NCBI GenBank assembly: GCA_964416595.1
Contig: CAYQES010000011.1
Location: 8,972-72,971, forward strand
Length of the DNA: 64,000 nt
From: JAKFYM01 sp964416595
Lineage (GTDB): Bacteria > Bdellovibrionota > UBA1018 > CAIPTA01
Reading direction: 5' to 3'
Part shown: positions 39,760 through 48,644 of the stretch, in pieces
Position numbering within the stretch: position 1 is the first letter of the stretch
How the letters are laid out: every line of letters begins with the position of its first letter
Translations under genes and position numbers: made by a program
Notes under the pieces: model-generated
Seen by the model: the letters and a program-made list of their open reading frames with translations, nothing else
The model's database searches: none
Told to the model about the DNA's origin: nothing

Positions 39760-41868
39760 ATGTCCAGCTATAGCCTCGAAAAAATTCGTAATATCGGAAT
39801 TTCTGCCCACATCGATTCTGGGAAAACCACCCTTTCCGAGCGGATCCTGTTCTATACGGGAAAAATTCACGCGATCCATGAAGTAAAAGGCAAAGACGGC
39901 GTGGGCGCTACCATGGATTCCATGGATTTGGAGCGGGAAAAAGGAATCACGATTCAGTCCGCCGCCACTTTCTGTGAGTGGAAGGATATTAACATCAACT
40001 TGATCGACACTCCCGGGCACGTGGATTTCACCGTGGAAGTGGAGCGCTCCCTTCGTGTGCTCGACGGCGCCATCATGGTGCTTTGCGGAGTTTCCGGCGT
40101 ACAATCTCAATCCATCACCGTAGACCGGCAGATGAAGCGTTATAACGTTCCTCGTCTTGCTTTCATCAATAAGCTCGACCGGGCCGGCGCGAACCCTTTC
40201 CGCGTGATCCAAGCGATCCGGGAAAAACTTTTCTTGAACGCCGCCGCTGTGCAAATTCCGATCGGTCTCGAAGATCAACACAAGGGCGTTGTGGATCTTG
40301 TGAAAATGGTGGCCTACGGCTTCGAAGGCGACGACGGTGAAAACGTAGCCGAATTCCCTATCCCAGCCGAAATGATGGATCTGGCGAAAGAAAAACGGGA
40401 AGAGTTGATTTCTAAACTCGCCGATGTGGACGACGAACTGGGCGAGAAATTCTTGATGGAAGAAGAAATTACGGCAGAAATTTTGGCCGCAGCCATCCGC
40501 CGTCAAACCATTCTCCTAAAGTTTGTTCCCGTATTCATGGGTTCGGCTTTCAAAAATAAGGGCGTACAGCCTTTGCTGGATGGCGTTCGTGCTTATTTGC
40601 CGAGCCCCCCAGAAGTGAAAAACGAAGCCCTTGATCAGAATAAAAACGAAGAAAAAGTAGTAGTGCCTTCAGATCCAAAAGCTCCCCTCGTGGCGCTCGC
40701 GTTTAAATTGGAAGATGGTCGCTATGGTCAGCTCACCTATATGCGGGTGTACTCTGGCTCCGTGAAAAAAGGCGATATGATCTTGAATATTTCCCAAGGG
40801 GACAAAAAAGTAAAAATCCCCCGGATCGTGCGCATGCACTCCAACAATATGATCGACGTGGAAGAAGCCCGCGCCGGTGACATCTGCGCCTTCTTCGGCG
40901 TGGAGTGCGCTTCCGGCGATACGTTCACGGATGGTAACGTTCGTTACACGATGACCTCCATGTTCATCCCTGCAGCCGTAATTTCCTTGGCAGTGGCGCC
41001 AAAAGATAAAGGCGGCCAAGCCAACTTCTCGAAAGCCTTGAACCGCTTCACGAAGGAAGACCCTACGCTCCGCGTACACCGGGACGAAGAAAGTGCTGAG
41101 ACGATCATGAGCGGCATGGGCGAGCTGCACCTCGAGATTTACATCGAGCGCATGAAGCGGGAATACAATTGCGAAGTAATCGCCGGTAAGCCGCAAGTAG
41201 CCTTCCGGGAGACCATTTCCGTTGCGACTCCTTTCAATTACACCCATAAAAAGCAAACGGGTGGTAGCGGTCAGTTCGCTAAGGTAATGGGAGAGATGGA
41301 GCCGATCCGCCCGTTGAACCTCGATGCACCTTACGAGTTCGTGGACGAAGTGGTGGGTGGAACGATTCCCCGGGAATACATTCCAAGCTGCGACAAGGGT
41401 TTCCAAGAGCAACTCAAAAAAGGCATGCTGATCGGCGCACCTGTTGTGGGCGTACGCATGAAGATCCAAGACGGCGCGTACCACGACGTGGACTCTTCCG
41501 ATATTGCCTTCCGGATCGCGGCCATGGCTGCTGTGCGGGAAGTGTATATGAACGCGAAGCCTATGATCTTGGAGCCGATCATGAAGCTCGAAGTGCAGGC
41601 ACCCGAAGAGTTCCAAGGTTCCGTGATGGGACAAGTGAACCAGCGCCGTGGTGTGATCCAAGGTTCTTCCACCATGGAAGGCTACGTAACGATCGAAGCC
41701 CAAGTGCCACTCGTGGAAATGTTCGGTTACTCTACGGATCTGCGTTCTGCTACGCAAGGTAAGGGTGAGTTCACGATGGAATTCGCCGAGTACCAGGCCG
41801 TTCCCCGGAACGTACAAGAAGAGATGGTGAAGAAGTACCAAGAGAAGCGGGCAAAAGAGAATAAATAG
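39760..41868 (+). CDS. fusA: Elongation factor G, spd/mitochondrial-like type
   Basis: 702 residues; the ribosomal translocase GTPase. G1 reads AHIDSGKTT, switch II DTPGHVDFT and G4 NKLDRAGA, then the EF-G domains II-V (YMRVYSGSVKKGD, GMGELHLEIYIERM, HKKQTGGSGQFAKV). AHIDSGKTT and the GKDGVGATMDSMDLEREKGITI stretch resemble the spdEFG1/mitochondrial EF-G1 group more than the AHIDAGKTT of E. coli FusA. Codon use looks strongly biased, as expected for a highly expressed gene. GGAAAG precedes the ATG. Confidence 0.95.
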   Translation: MSSYSLEKIRNIGISAHIDSGKTTLSERILFYTGKIHAIHEVKGKDGVGATMDSMDLEREKGITIQSAATFCEWKDININLIDTPGHVDFTVEVERSLRVLDGAIMVLCGVSGVQSQSITVDRQMKRYNVPRLAFINKLDRAGANPFRVIQAIREKLFLNAAAVQIPIGLEDQHKGVVDLVKMVAYGFEGDDGENVAEFPIPAEMMDLAKEKREELISKLADVDDELGEKFLMEEEITAEILAAAIRRQTILLKFVPVFMGSAFKNKGVQPLLDGVRAYLPSPPEVKNEALDQNKNEEKVVVPSDPKAPLVALAFKLEDGRYGQLTYMRVYSGSVKKGDMILNISQGDKKVKIPRIVRMHSNNMIDVEEARAGDICAFFGVECASGDTFTDGNVRYTMTSMFIPAAVISLAVAPKDKGGQANFSKALNRFTKEDPTLRVHRDEESAETIMSGMGELHLEIYIERMKREYNCEVIAGKPQVAFRETISVATPFNYTHKKQTGGSGQFAKVMGEMEPIRPLNLDAPYEFVDEVVGGTIPREYIPSCDKGFQEQLKKGMLIGAPVVGVRMKIQDGAYHDVDSSDIAFRIAAMAAVREVYMNAKPMILEPIMKLEVQAPEEFQGSVMGQVNQRRGVIQGSSTMEGYVTIEAQVPLVEMFGYSTDLRSATQGKGEFTMEFAEYQAVPRNVQEEMVKKYQEKRAKENK

Positions 41869-41891
41869 GGTTTGTTTTCTAGCTAGTTAGG

Positions 41892-41925
41892 CGCCACGTG
41901 ACTTTAGAGGTTTCGTGGCGTTTTT
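41892..41925 (+). terminator. Rho-independent terminator after fusA
   Basis: CGCCACG (41892-41898) pairs with CGTGGCG (41914-41920), a 15-nt loop lies between, and TTTTTC follows. It lies 23 nt after the fusA stop. Confidence 0.75.
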
Positions 41926-41943
41926 CATTTAGATGATTTTATA

Positions 41944-41978
41944 ACGCATCGATTCCTCGCGGCGAGGAATCGATGCGT
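41944..41978. repeat. Perfect 16-bp hairpin
   Basis: ACGCATCGATTCCTCG (41944-41959), loop CGG, then CGAGGAATCGATGCGT (41963-41978). All 16 pairs are Watson-Crick. It lies just downstream of the minus-strand lipoprotein stop (41987), but the following bases (TATAAAATC on that strand) are not a good U tract. It may terminate that operon or be a dispersed repeat. Confidence 0.6.
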
Positions 41979-41986
41979 CAACAGCT

Positions 41987-43216
41987 CTAAATCCCATCCG
42001 GAATCACGCAGAACGAATCCTGACCTACGGGAATGGAGTAGACGAAGGAAGTAAGCACGCCGGCGGCAGTGGTTGGCAGTGTGCAAGCTGTACCGCTGCA
42101 GTCTCCATCTGTTACCTGTGACACACTCAAGTTTGCGGGAACAACCGTTGGATCAGAAATTTCCGAAATCGTGGTGGCATTTGGATAGTTACTTGCAGTC
42201 ACAAAGCCCGCCGTGTTGGTGGTGGCGGTAAAGAGAGTTTTCATTTCTAGCCCTGGCGGGCAGAACGTTTGCGAAGCACCACCAATAGTGGCCGTAACGG
42301 TTTTTGCTGCAAAACCATATAGGCCCGTAGCCCGGCTCGGGGCTGCAGACAGCTGCACGGGAGTTTCATAAATACCTGCCCGCTCACCATAAAGGGAGAA
42401 ATCTGCCGTGGGCAATGTACCGCCAGCACAGTCGTACTGTTTGATTTGGATTCCGCAGATAGAGCCCGAAGGGCCATATAAAAGATCTGCGGGTCGATCA
42501 CTGAAATTGTTGCTATAGCCATCGCTATAGAGATAGTAGGGGAGAGCTGATTGCAGGAGGCAGAAGTCTCCGGCGCCTCCGCCACAGTTTGCTCCAGAAG
42601 AACAGTCGAAGGAGCTAGTGGTAGTGTTATCTTTTTGCAGAAAATTAAAGTTGCAGGTGTAGCGGTAGACAGTGCGCATTTTGTGGTAGTCGAGGCTTGA
42701 GCCTAAGAGTTTTTGGGCTGTTAAAGAAGAGAGCACCTCATAGGCCTCACTTACCACGGAGGAGTTTTGATTCCGGAGGCGCACATAGGCCACATCGGTG
42801 ATAGGTTCTGCGGGATCAGGATTGGTATATTCACAGCGAAAATAATTGCCCCTGGAATCGTAAGCAATTTCTGACACTGGCAAGGTTGCGTCGGTATAAG
42901 ACATTACGCTTTTAGAGCTATTTAAAAATTCACACACACAGCTCGTACCCGCCAGATTGCACATGCTGATGAAAGTGGTTTTTGTGTCTACCGAACCTTG
43001 AAGGTAAAAAACTGTATTCAATGGAGCAGCTGCAAGCGTATTGCGATACGCATAGTCGAATGCCACCGTTGTGGAAGTAGGATCACCTTCATCATCGAAG
43101 GAGAATTTTTTCTTCAGTACTTTGGGTTTTGTGTCGAGGCAGGAAATATTTCCTGCCACCACAACTACAGCAAAAATAACTGTAGCAAACAATTTTCTAA
43201 CATTGATCTTTCTCAA
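41987..43216 (-). CDS. Lipoprotein, tandem paralogue 1
   Basis: 409 residues. I start at a TTG (43216) because AGGAGG lies 4 nt upstream and the signal then begins RKINVRKLFATVIFAVVVV, ending in a lipobox GNISC. A GTG at 43243 lacks a spaced SD. The mature protein is Ser/Thr/Asn-rich with about 15 Cys (CNLAGTSCVCEF, CSSGANCGGG, DGDCSGTACT). Its order of features (short CxC, MRTVYRYTCNF, YGFAAKTV, FCVIP end) matches the next upstream gene, so they are paralogues. Surface display is likely; function unknown. Confidence 0.75.
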   Translation of the reverse strand: MRKINVRKLFATVIFAVVVVAGNISCLDTKPKVLKKKFSFDDEGDPTSTTVAFDYAYRNTLAAAPLNTVFYLQGSVDTKTTFISMCNLAGTSCVCEFLNSSKSVMSYTDATLPVSEIAYDSRGNYFRCEYTNPDPAEPITDVAYVRLRNQNSSVVSEAYEVLSSLTAQKLLGSSLDYHKMRTVYRYTCNFNFLQKDNTTTSSFDCSSGANCGGGAGDFCLLQSALPYYLYSDGYSNNFSDRPADLLYGPSGSICGIQIKQYDCAGGTLPTADFSLYGERAGIYETPVQLSAAPSRATGLYGFAAKTVTATIGGASQTFCPPGLEMKTLFTATTNTAGFVTASNYPNATTISEISDPTVVPANLSVSQVTDGDCSGTACTLPTTAAGVLTSFVYSIPVGQDSFCVIPDGI

Positions 43217-43245
43217 GCTCCCTCCTTGGTGCTCGAAAACCACCT

Positions 43246-44460
43246 CTACATAACATCGTCCACTAAGCTACTTGGTATCACGCAAATGATGGGCGTAAGA
43301 CCAACATAGTCGATGCTCTGTACCTGCACGGAACCACCATAGGTGGCAGCCGCACAGCTATAAGGACTCGCGGCATCGCAGGTGGTGGCATTGGGCTGGC
43401 GGTTTACCAAAAAGTCAGAGGGTTGAGTGGCTTCTAAAACCGTATTGCTGAGGCTGATGCCAGTATTGATAAAGCTGGAGGAGGGGCTAGTGCCACCGCT
43501 ATACATTCCTTGCACAATGGATTGGGGCACAGCGATCCAAGATTGTACTTTCACAAGACCCACAGGGCAGTTTCCAGCGGAATCTGTTTTGGCGGCATAG
43601 CCATAAGTGCTAGCAGTGCCCGAGCCCTTGGGGGAAAACGATACCCCAATTTGGAATGGGCCGGTCTTGGTATTGTATAAACCCCAGCGTAGAGTGGCTG
43701 CACCGAAAATATCGCAGGTGAGTTTTGGTACTTCTTTATTGCAAATATTAGGATCATATACGGTACTGGTACCTAAATCAGTATCGGCAAAATTTCCGGC
43801 CTCAGTGACTCCCTTCCAATAATAATAATTATACGTGGCACTGATTAATCCTAAACGCTGGTTGGCCACACAAGTGGCAGTGGTAGCTGTTACACCCTCT
43901 CCTTCGAGGAAAGTGCGTACACAGCCATAGCGGTACATTCCTCGCACATTATCGGTGCTAAGATCCCCCAGCACATCCTGGAGGGTTAAGTTATTAGAAG
44001 TGAGATCCACAAGGCCCGTGGATTTTGTTCCATCGAGGGTTTGCAATTGTACTAGGGTATAAAGATCTGGATCCACGGCGCCTGGGATTTCGCAGCTAAA
44101 GGAGTTATTTTCCAGGCTAAAACCATTGTCGGCGGTTGAGCCTACCACTGGTGCAGTATCGGAAGAGCTCAAATAAAATAAACATTCACAGCCAGCGCCA
44201 CTGGTACCGCATTGGAGAGAAAAATTGGCGGAAGGTATATCACGTACGCCCTGGAGAGTTACGATGCGGGTGTCGTCGGTGGTTGGATCATCCCGATACG
44301 CGAAGGTTACAGAAAAAGTTTCGGAATCGGTTTCGCCATTGCCGTCTTGATTGGTGGTTTTTTTACCTAGGGTTTTTACGCCAGTGCCCAAGCAAGCTAC
44401 AAGAAAAAGCGGTAAGAGGAAGAGTGCTAGAGCTCTATATGCTTTATTTAGTTTAGACAT
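43246..44460 (-). CDS. Lipoprotein, tandem paralogue 2
   Basis: 404 residues. The ATG at 44460 (MSKLNKAYRALALFLL) has GAGGG upstream; the lipobox is LFLVAC. The mature protein parallels its neighbour: CGTSGAGCECLFYLS, VRGMYRYGCVRTF, STYGYAAKTDS, CAAATYGG and an ICVIPSSL end. Conserved Cys suggest matching disulfides. The pair lies in one operon, 29 nt apart. A predicted cell-surface lipoprotein of unknown function. Confidence 0.75.
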   Translation of the reverse strand: MSKLNKAYRALALFLLPLFLVACLGTGVKTLGKKTTNQDGNGETDSETFSVTFAYRDDPTTDDTRIVTLQGVRDIPSANFSLQCGTSGAGCECLFYLSSSDTAPVVGSTADNGFSLENNSFSCEIPGAVDPDLYTLVQLQTLDGTKSTGLVDLTSNNLTLQDVLGDLSTDNVRGMYRYGCVRTFLEGEGVTATTATCVANQRLGLISATYNYYYWKGVTEAGNFADTDLGTSTVYDPNICNKEVPKLTCDIFGAATLRWGLYNTKTGPFQIGVSFSPKGSGTASTYGYAAKTDSAGNCPVGLVKVQSWIAVPQSIVQGMYSGGTSPSSSFINTGISLSNTVLEATQPSDFLVNRQPNATTCDAASPYSCAAATYGGSVQVQSIDYVGLTPIICVIPSSLVDDVM

Positions 44461-44540
44461 CCTGCCCTCACGAAAAGTTCCTTCTATTATTCTATCGCCC
44501 AAAAATGGGCCAAACAACAGCGGCTAAGGGCTTGATACTA

Positions 44541-45545
44541 TTATTCAAAATTCCGTGTAAGGAGGCGTGCTAAACGGCTGATTTCGGCGGTTTTGCGGGC
44601 AGTGGGGTTAATATCCTTGGCGTAGAATTCAGAGGCCAACACGTTATTGCGCAAAACATCCAGCGTTTCCGTGTCGGCGCCGGAGTTCGAGAGATTGCGG
44701 TAGAGAAGAGCACTGATGCCTGCAAAGTGAAAGTAGGCCTCGAGAGAAGAAGGATCTGCGGAAACATTGGCCGCGAGTAATAAAATAGGCCAGGTGATGG
44801 AGCGTAATTCCAGGGAGCTTTTTTCGAGGCGTACTTGGGAAAGGTTTTTCGCGAGATATTCCATGGCATCCACCCGTTTATCCATGAGGAAACTTTTACG
44901 GAACAATTGCTCAGGGTTTAATACTTGAAAACTTTTTTCCGCTAAATACTCCACTCTATAAAAACTATTACGCCGGATGAAAAGAGAGGTGGATTTTAAA
45001 GAGCCATCAGCCTCTAGTGTGCCGGCAAAAAAGAAAGCCGGATTTCCGGCCTGATCCATAATGTGCACAGCTTCCACATTTTCCAACCAGCGGCTGGCCT
45101 CCCGAAGCAAAAAGGGGCGTAAAAGAAAAGTCACAAAAGGAGAGAGCGAAACATTTTCCCCCTGACTTAAGCGTAAGGCCGTTTCCAAATAGAGGGCCTC
45201 ATTACCTACCCAGGATAAACCCGGAAAATCTTCCCGGGTGCGGCGGCCATAATAGATCACTTTTTCCATGGCCCCCGAGGTTTTTACCAAAAGGGCGATG
45301 CGCTCGATAAAACGGTTCGGGGGGCCCTTTTTGTATTCTAATCGGGGAATGATTTGGTTGCTTTTTAGGGAGGGGAGGGGCCCCATGAGCTCGTAAAAAG
45401 GCAGGTTCTTTTCCCCGTCCACCGCTAAGGCCGAGGAGGCCCGGATCTCTACCCGGGGGATTTTCGCGCCCCAATAGGATCCATAGCCGTACCAGCCGAG
45501 GGCGGCTATGGGGAGTGTAAGAAAAAGAAGCCAGATGCGTTTCAT
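44541..45545 (-). CDS. Membrane-anchored hypothetical protein
   Basis: ~334 residues. The ATG at 45545 gives an N-terminal TM anchor (MKRIWLLFLTLPIAALGWYG); the open frame upstream to 45671 runs into pepP on the other strand and is not coding. The rest is a soluble periplasmic domain (YGRRTREDFPGLSWVGNEALYLETALRLS, then AEKSFQVLNPEQLFRKSFL) ending helical. No family recognised. Divergent from pepP, 31 nt apart. Confidence 0.65.
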   Translation of the reverse strand: MKRIWLLFLTLPIAALGWYGYGSYWGAKIPRVEIRASSALAVDGEKNLPFYELMGPLPSLKSNQIIPRLEYKKGPPNRFIERIALLVKTSGAMEKVIYYGRRTREDFPGLSWVGNEALYLETALRLSQGENVSLSPFVTFLLRPFLLREASRWLENVEAVHIMDQAGNPAFFFAGTLEADGSLKSTSLFIRRNSFYRVEYLAEKSFQVLNPEQLFRKSFLMDKRVDAMEYLAKNLSQVRLEKSSLELRSITWPILLLAANVSADPSSLEAYFHFAGISALLYRNLSNSGADTETLDVLRNNVLASEFYAKDINPTARKTAEISRLARLLTRNFE

Positions 45546-45576
45546 GCGTGTTATTGGATTATAGAGGAGACTGCCA

Positions 45577-46902
45577 ATGAAACAAGATATCTTCGCAGCC
45601 CGACGCCGGGCTTTTTTAGATCGCTTAGGGAATAATGCCATGGCGGTTTTGTTCGCGGCGCCCCACGCCAAGCGTAACGATGATGTGCACTACGAATATC
45701 GCACCTGTTCCTATTTTTATTATCTTACGGGCGTAAGGGAGCAGGAAGCGGCGGCGATTTTCTTGCCCGGCAATGATGCTCCCTACCGGCTCTTTGTGCG
45801 CCCCAAAAATCCAGAAATGGAAATGTGGGAAGGAAAGCGCGTTGGCGTTGAGGGTGCCAAATCGATTTTCCAAGCGGACCAAGCCCACGATATCCACGAG
45901 CTTGAAACGAATTTTCGTGAACTCTTAAAAACCGTGGACACGCTCTACCACACTCTGGGTAATTTCCCGGAGCAGGATGACTTTGTTTTTCGCGTATTAA
46001 AAGAGCACAGCCCCAATCCTCGCCGGGGTGAAAAAACTTTTCATCGTTTGATGAAAACCCAAGACATTTTAAATCCCATGCGCAAGATTAAATCTTCCGC
46101 GGAATTAGAAATTATACGAGAAAATTGCCGCAACTCTGGCATCGCCCATCGAAAAGCTATGGAGTTTACCCGCCCAAACCATTACGAATACCAAGTGGAA
46201 GCGGAAATTGAATACTGGTTCCGCCATGGTGGCGCCGATGATCTGGCCTATTCTTCCATCGTGGCTGGAGGCAACAACGCCACGGTTCTCCACTACAAAA
46301 CCAATCGGGATCGTTTAAAAGATGGGGATCTACTTTTGATCGACGCTGGCGGTGAAAGGGATGTGTACGCAAGTGATATTACGCGCACCTTTCCCGTGAA
46401 TGGAAAATTCACTCCTGCCCAGAAAAAAATCTATGAAATCGTTTTGAAGGCCCAAAAAGAAGCCATCAAAACAGTGAAACCCGGCATGCGTTTTCACGAC
46501 GTGCATAAACGCACTGTGGAAGTGCTCGTGGAAGGTTTGGTGGATTTAGGATTACTAAAAGGCGATCCAAAAGAAATCGCTAAAGACCGCAATAAATACG
46601 TTTCTTTCTATCCTCACAACACTAGCCACTGGATTGGGCTCGATGTGCACGATTGTGGAGATTATTTTCTTCCCGATGGCTCTTCCATTCCGTTGGAAGT
46701 GGGCAATATGCTCACGATCGAACCCGGGATTTATATTTCCGAAGATCGAACGGACGTGCCTGCCGAATACCGGGGAATCGGCATTCGCATCGAGGATGAT
46801 GTGTTAGTTACCGAATCGGGCCGGGAAGTGCTCACGGAAGACGCGCCCAAAGAGATCGCTGAGATCGAAGCCTTAGTAGGCAAAGCTCCGCTTCGCTCTT
46901 AA
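45577..46902 (+). CDS. pepP: Xaa-Pro aminopeptidase
   Basis: 441 residues, M24B family, which removes N-terminal residues before proline. The N-terminal domain (YEYRTCSYFYYLTGVREQEA) is followed by a pita-bread metallopeptidase with dimetal ligands Asp in LLIDAGGERDVYASDITRTF, His in HNTSHWIGLDVHD, Glu in LTIEPGIY and Glu in GIRIEDDVLV. Complete. Starts at the first ATG of the frame. Confidence 0.93.
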   Translation: MKQDIFAARRRAFLDRLGNNAMAVLFAAPHAKRNDDVHYEYRTCSYFYYLTGVREQEAAAIFLPGNDAPYRLFVRPKNPEMEMWEGKRVGVEGAKSIFQADQAHDIHELETNFRELLKTVDTLYHTLGNFPEQDDFVFRVLKEHSPNPRRGEKTFHRLMKTQDILNPMRKIKSSAELEIIRENCRNSGIAHRKAMEFTRPNHYEYQVEAEIEYWFRHGGADDLAYSSIVAGGNNATVLHYKTNRDRLKDGDLLLIDAGGERDVYASDITRTFPVNGKFTPAQKKIYEIVLKAQKEAIKTVKPGMRFHDVHKRTVEVLVEGLVDLGLLKGDPKEIAKDRNKYVSFYPHNTSHWIGLDVHDCGDYFLPDGSSIPLEVGNMLTIEPGIYISEDRTDVPAEYRGIGIRIEDDVLVTESGREVLTEDAPKEIAEIEALVGKAPLRS

Positions 46903-46903
46903 A

Positions 46904-47278
46904 TTATTCCCGCAGCCAGTTCCAAATTTTTTTCCAACGGGTTTGCTCGCCATGGCTCGCACAATTTCTATAAGGGCAGGGATTGGGGCCGGGAAAATCC
47001 CGGCACATTTTGGGCCGCGTTTCATAGATAGTGCAATTGCCCGCAGGAGATAAATGCCGGCAGGTGAATAATTCTTGGCCGCGGAATACTCCGAGCGGAA
47101 TCAGCATTGGTTGGATGATTTCTATGTTGGGAATCGACGAGCCTTCTCCTTTTTGCCATTTTTCAAATTCCACTTGTACCTGTTGCAGGGGAAATTCTAG
47201 AGAGAATCCACGGCAACAATGGCCCGTGCAACGGGGCCGGGGGTCAGTTGTGCCGTCGGGTGGATCGAAGATCGCCAT
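46904..47278 (-). CDS. YkgJ-family cysteine cluster protein
   Basis: 124 residues. Cysteines are spaced as in the YkgJ/UPF0153 family: RCTGHCC near the start, then CRHL, NCTIYETRPKMCRDFP and a tail CPYRNC. The cluster probably binds zinc or an iron-sulfur cluster. Function unknown. Convergent with pepP (stops almost touching). Confidence 0.8.
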   Translation of the reverse strand: MAIFDPPDGTTDPRPRCTGHCCRGFSLEFPLQQVQVEFEKWQKGEGSSIPNIEIIQPMLIPLGVFRGQELFTCRHLSPAGNCTIYETRPKMCRDFPGPNPCPYRNCASHGEQTRWKKIWNWLRE

Positions 47279-47405
47279 GCTTGGAGTGTAGCAGAGAAGC
47301 CTAGGGATTTTAAAGACTTGGCTTAAACAGGCTCAAACAAGAGGCGCATGTGGTCTGCATTTTTAGTCTTAAGAAAATCTCAATAAAATACCGAACTTTG
47401 CCGAT

Positions 47406-48644
47406 ATGTTACATATGTTTAGCTCTATGTTCAGCACACAAAGAAGCGAAGCTATTTCCATACTGCTATGGGGATTGGCTCTTTTTTTAAACCTTGGAAC
47501 ATCTTATGGCTTTGATCCAGCGCAAATAATGGTGCGTCCAGCGGAAGAAACAACCAAACTGATCCAACAACAATTTCCTGGCAAGCACGTACTGCTTTTT
47601 TTGGGTTACTCGGCCAAGGGCTATGAGAATCCTAAGCTGGCCCGCCAGCGCATTAAGGAAGAGATCCGCAATCTCATCCAAAAACAGGGAATCCAGAATG
47701 TTGTGATCGCCACCGGTGCTACTGAGCAAGGCATTGGTATGGTGTATGAAGTGGCTGAGGAGTTAGGGGTTAAAAAAGAAAATTTGATCGGTGTGGTTTC
47801 TGAAAAGGCCCTGGCGTATCCCGATGATCTTTCTAAGCGCTTGTTGCCACAAAATATATTTGCAGTCAAAGATTCTACGTGGGGTGGTTATGGAGTGGAT
47901 GCTCAAGGAAAGAAGATCTTAAATCCAACTTCCCAAGTGAATGTAGAGGTAGCAAAAAGTGTAGTTTCTCTTGGTGGTGGAGAAATCGCCGCAGCAGAAA
48001 TTATTGAAGCTTTAAAGAAAGATATTCCTTCTACATTTTACGAAATGGATATGAATCATACTTTAGCATTAGCTAAAGTAGAGAAGGCTCGTAAAGAGGG
48101 AAAAAGGATGGAAGATCCAGGCGCTAAGGCTCTCCGCGGTGAGGCATCCGAAGCTTTGAACGACGCAAAAGGAATTAAAAAGATAGGTACTTGGGAAGCT
48201 GCTAGCTTAAACACTCTTTTGCCTCAGTATTTCGAAAATTCTTTAAAAGATCTTGTTCCTACCCTTCAAAGCTTAAATGCATTCACTAATGATTTAAATC
48301 ATGCGGATCCTTTACGCAGGCAGCTCGCTTTAGTTGGAGTAATTGCTACGAAAAGCAATAAAGCACTCGAACTTTTAGGAAAATCACTCGATGATCCGGA
48401 TCCGCTTGTACGCGCTATTGCTGCGAGAGGTTTAGCAATACGCCCAGAAACTAATGAGATCATGCAGGATCTTTTTAAGAAAGCGCTCAATAGTGGTGAT
48501 GCGTATGTTCAGGATCAAGCAGCTAAAGCTTTACGGGCAAGGGGGGATGAAAAATCCCTTGCGATCTTGAAGAATGCCTTTGGTGGTAGTGCGGGTGCGA
48601 GTTGTGACGTTAAGGCAATGAACGAATTGCGGGGATTCTTATGA
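47406..48644 (+). CDS. Exported Rossmann/SLOG-like protein with HEAT repeats
   Basis: 412 residues. A signal peptide or TM (AISILLWGLALFLNLGTSYG) precedes a Rossmann-like domain: KHVLLFLGYSAKGYE, then NVVIATGATEQGIGMVYEVA, and GVVSEKALAYP, resembling the nucleotide-binding SLOG/LOG fold but without a clear GGGxxGxM. A helical part at ~220-290 is followed by two or three HEAT-type repeats (DPLVRAIAARGLAIRP, DAYVQDQAAKALRARGDE). An SLOG-like domain outside the cytoplasm is odd. The start is not certain (ATGs at 47406, 47415, 47427). Overlaps the next gene (ATGA). Confidence 0.6.
   Translation: MLHMFSSMFSTQRSEAISILLWGLALFLNLGTSYGFDPAQIMVRPAEETTKLIQQQFPGKHVLLFLGYSAKGYENPKLARQRIKEEIRNLIQKQGIQNVVIATGATEQGIGMVYEVAEELGVKKENLIGVVSEKALAYPDDLSKRLLPQNIFAVKDSTWGGYGVDAQGKKILNPTSQVNVEVAKSVVSLGGGEIAAAEIIEALKKDIPSTFYEMDMNHTLALAKVEKARKEGKRMEDPGAKALRGEASEALNDAKGIKKIGTWEAASLNTLLPQYFENSLKDLVPTLQSLNAFTNDLNHADPLRRQLALVGVIATKSNKALELLGKSLDDPDPLVRAIAARGLAIRPETNEIMQDLFKKALNSGDAYVQDQAAKALRARGDEKSLAILKNAFGGSAGASCDVKAMNELRGFL

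Noticed and set aside
40669..41841. Long minus-strand open frame (390 codons) with many His
   Set aside because: Antisense to fusA; its length comes from the strong codon bias of fusA.
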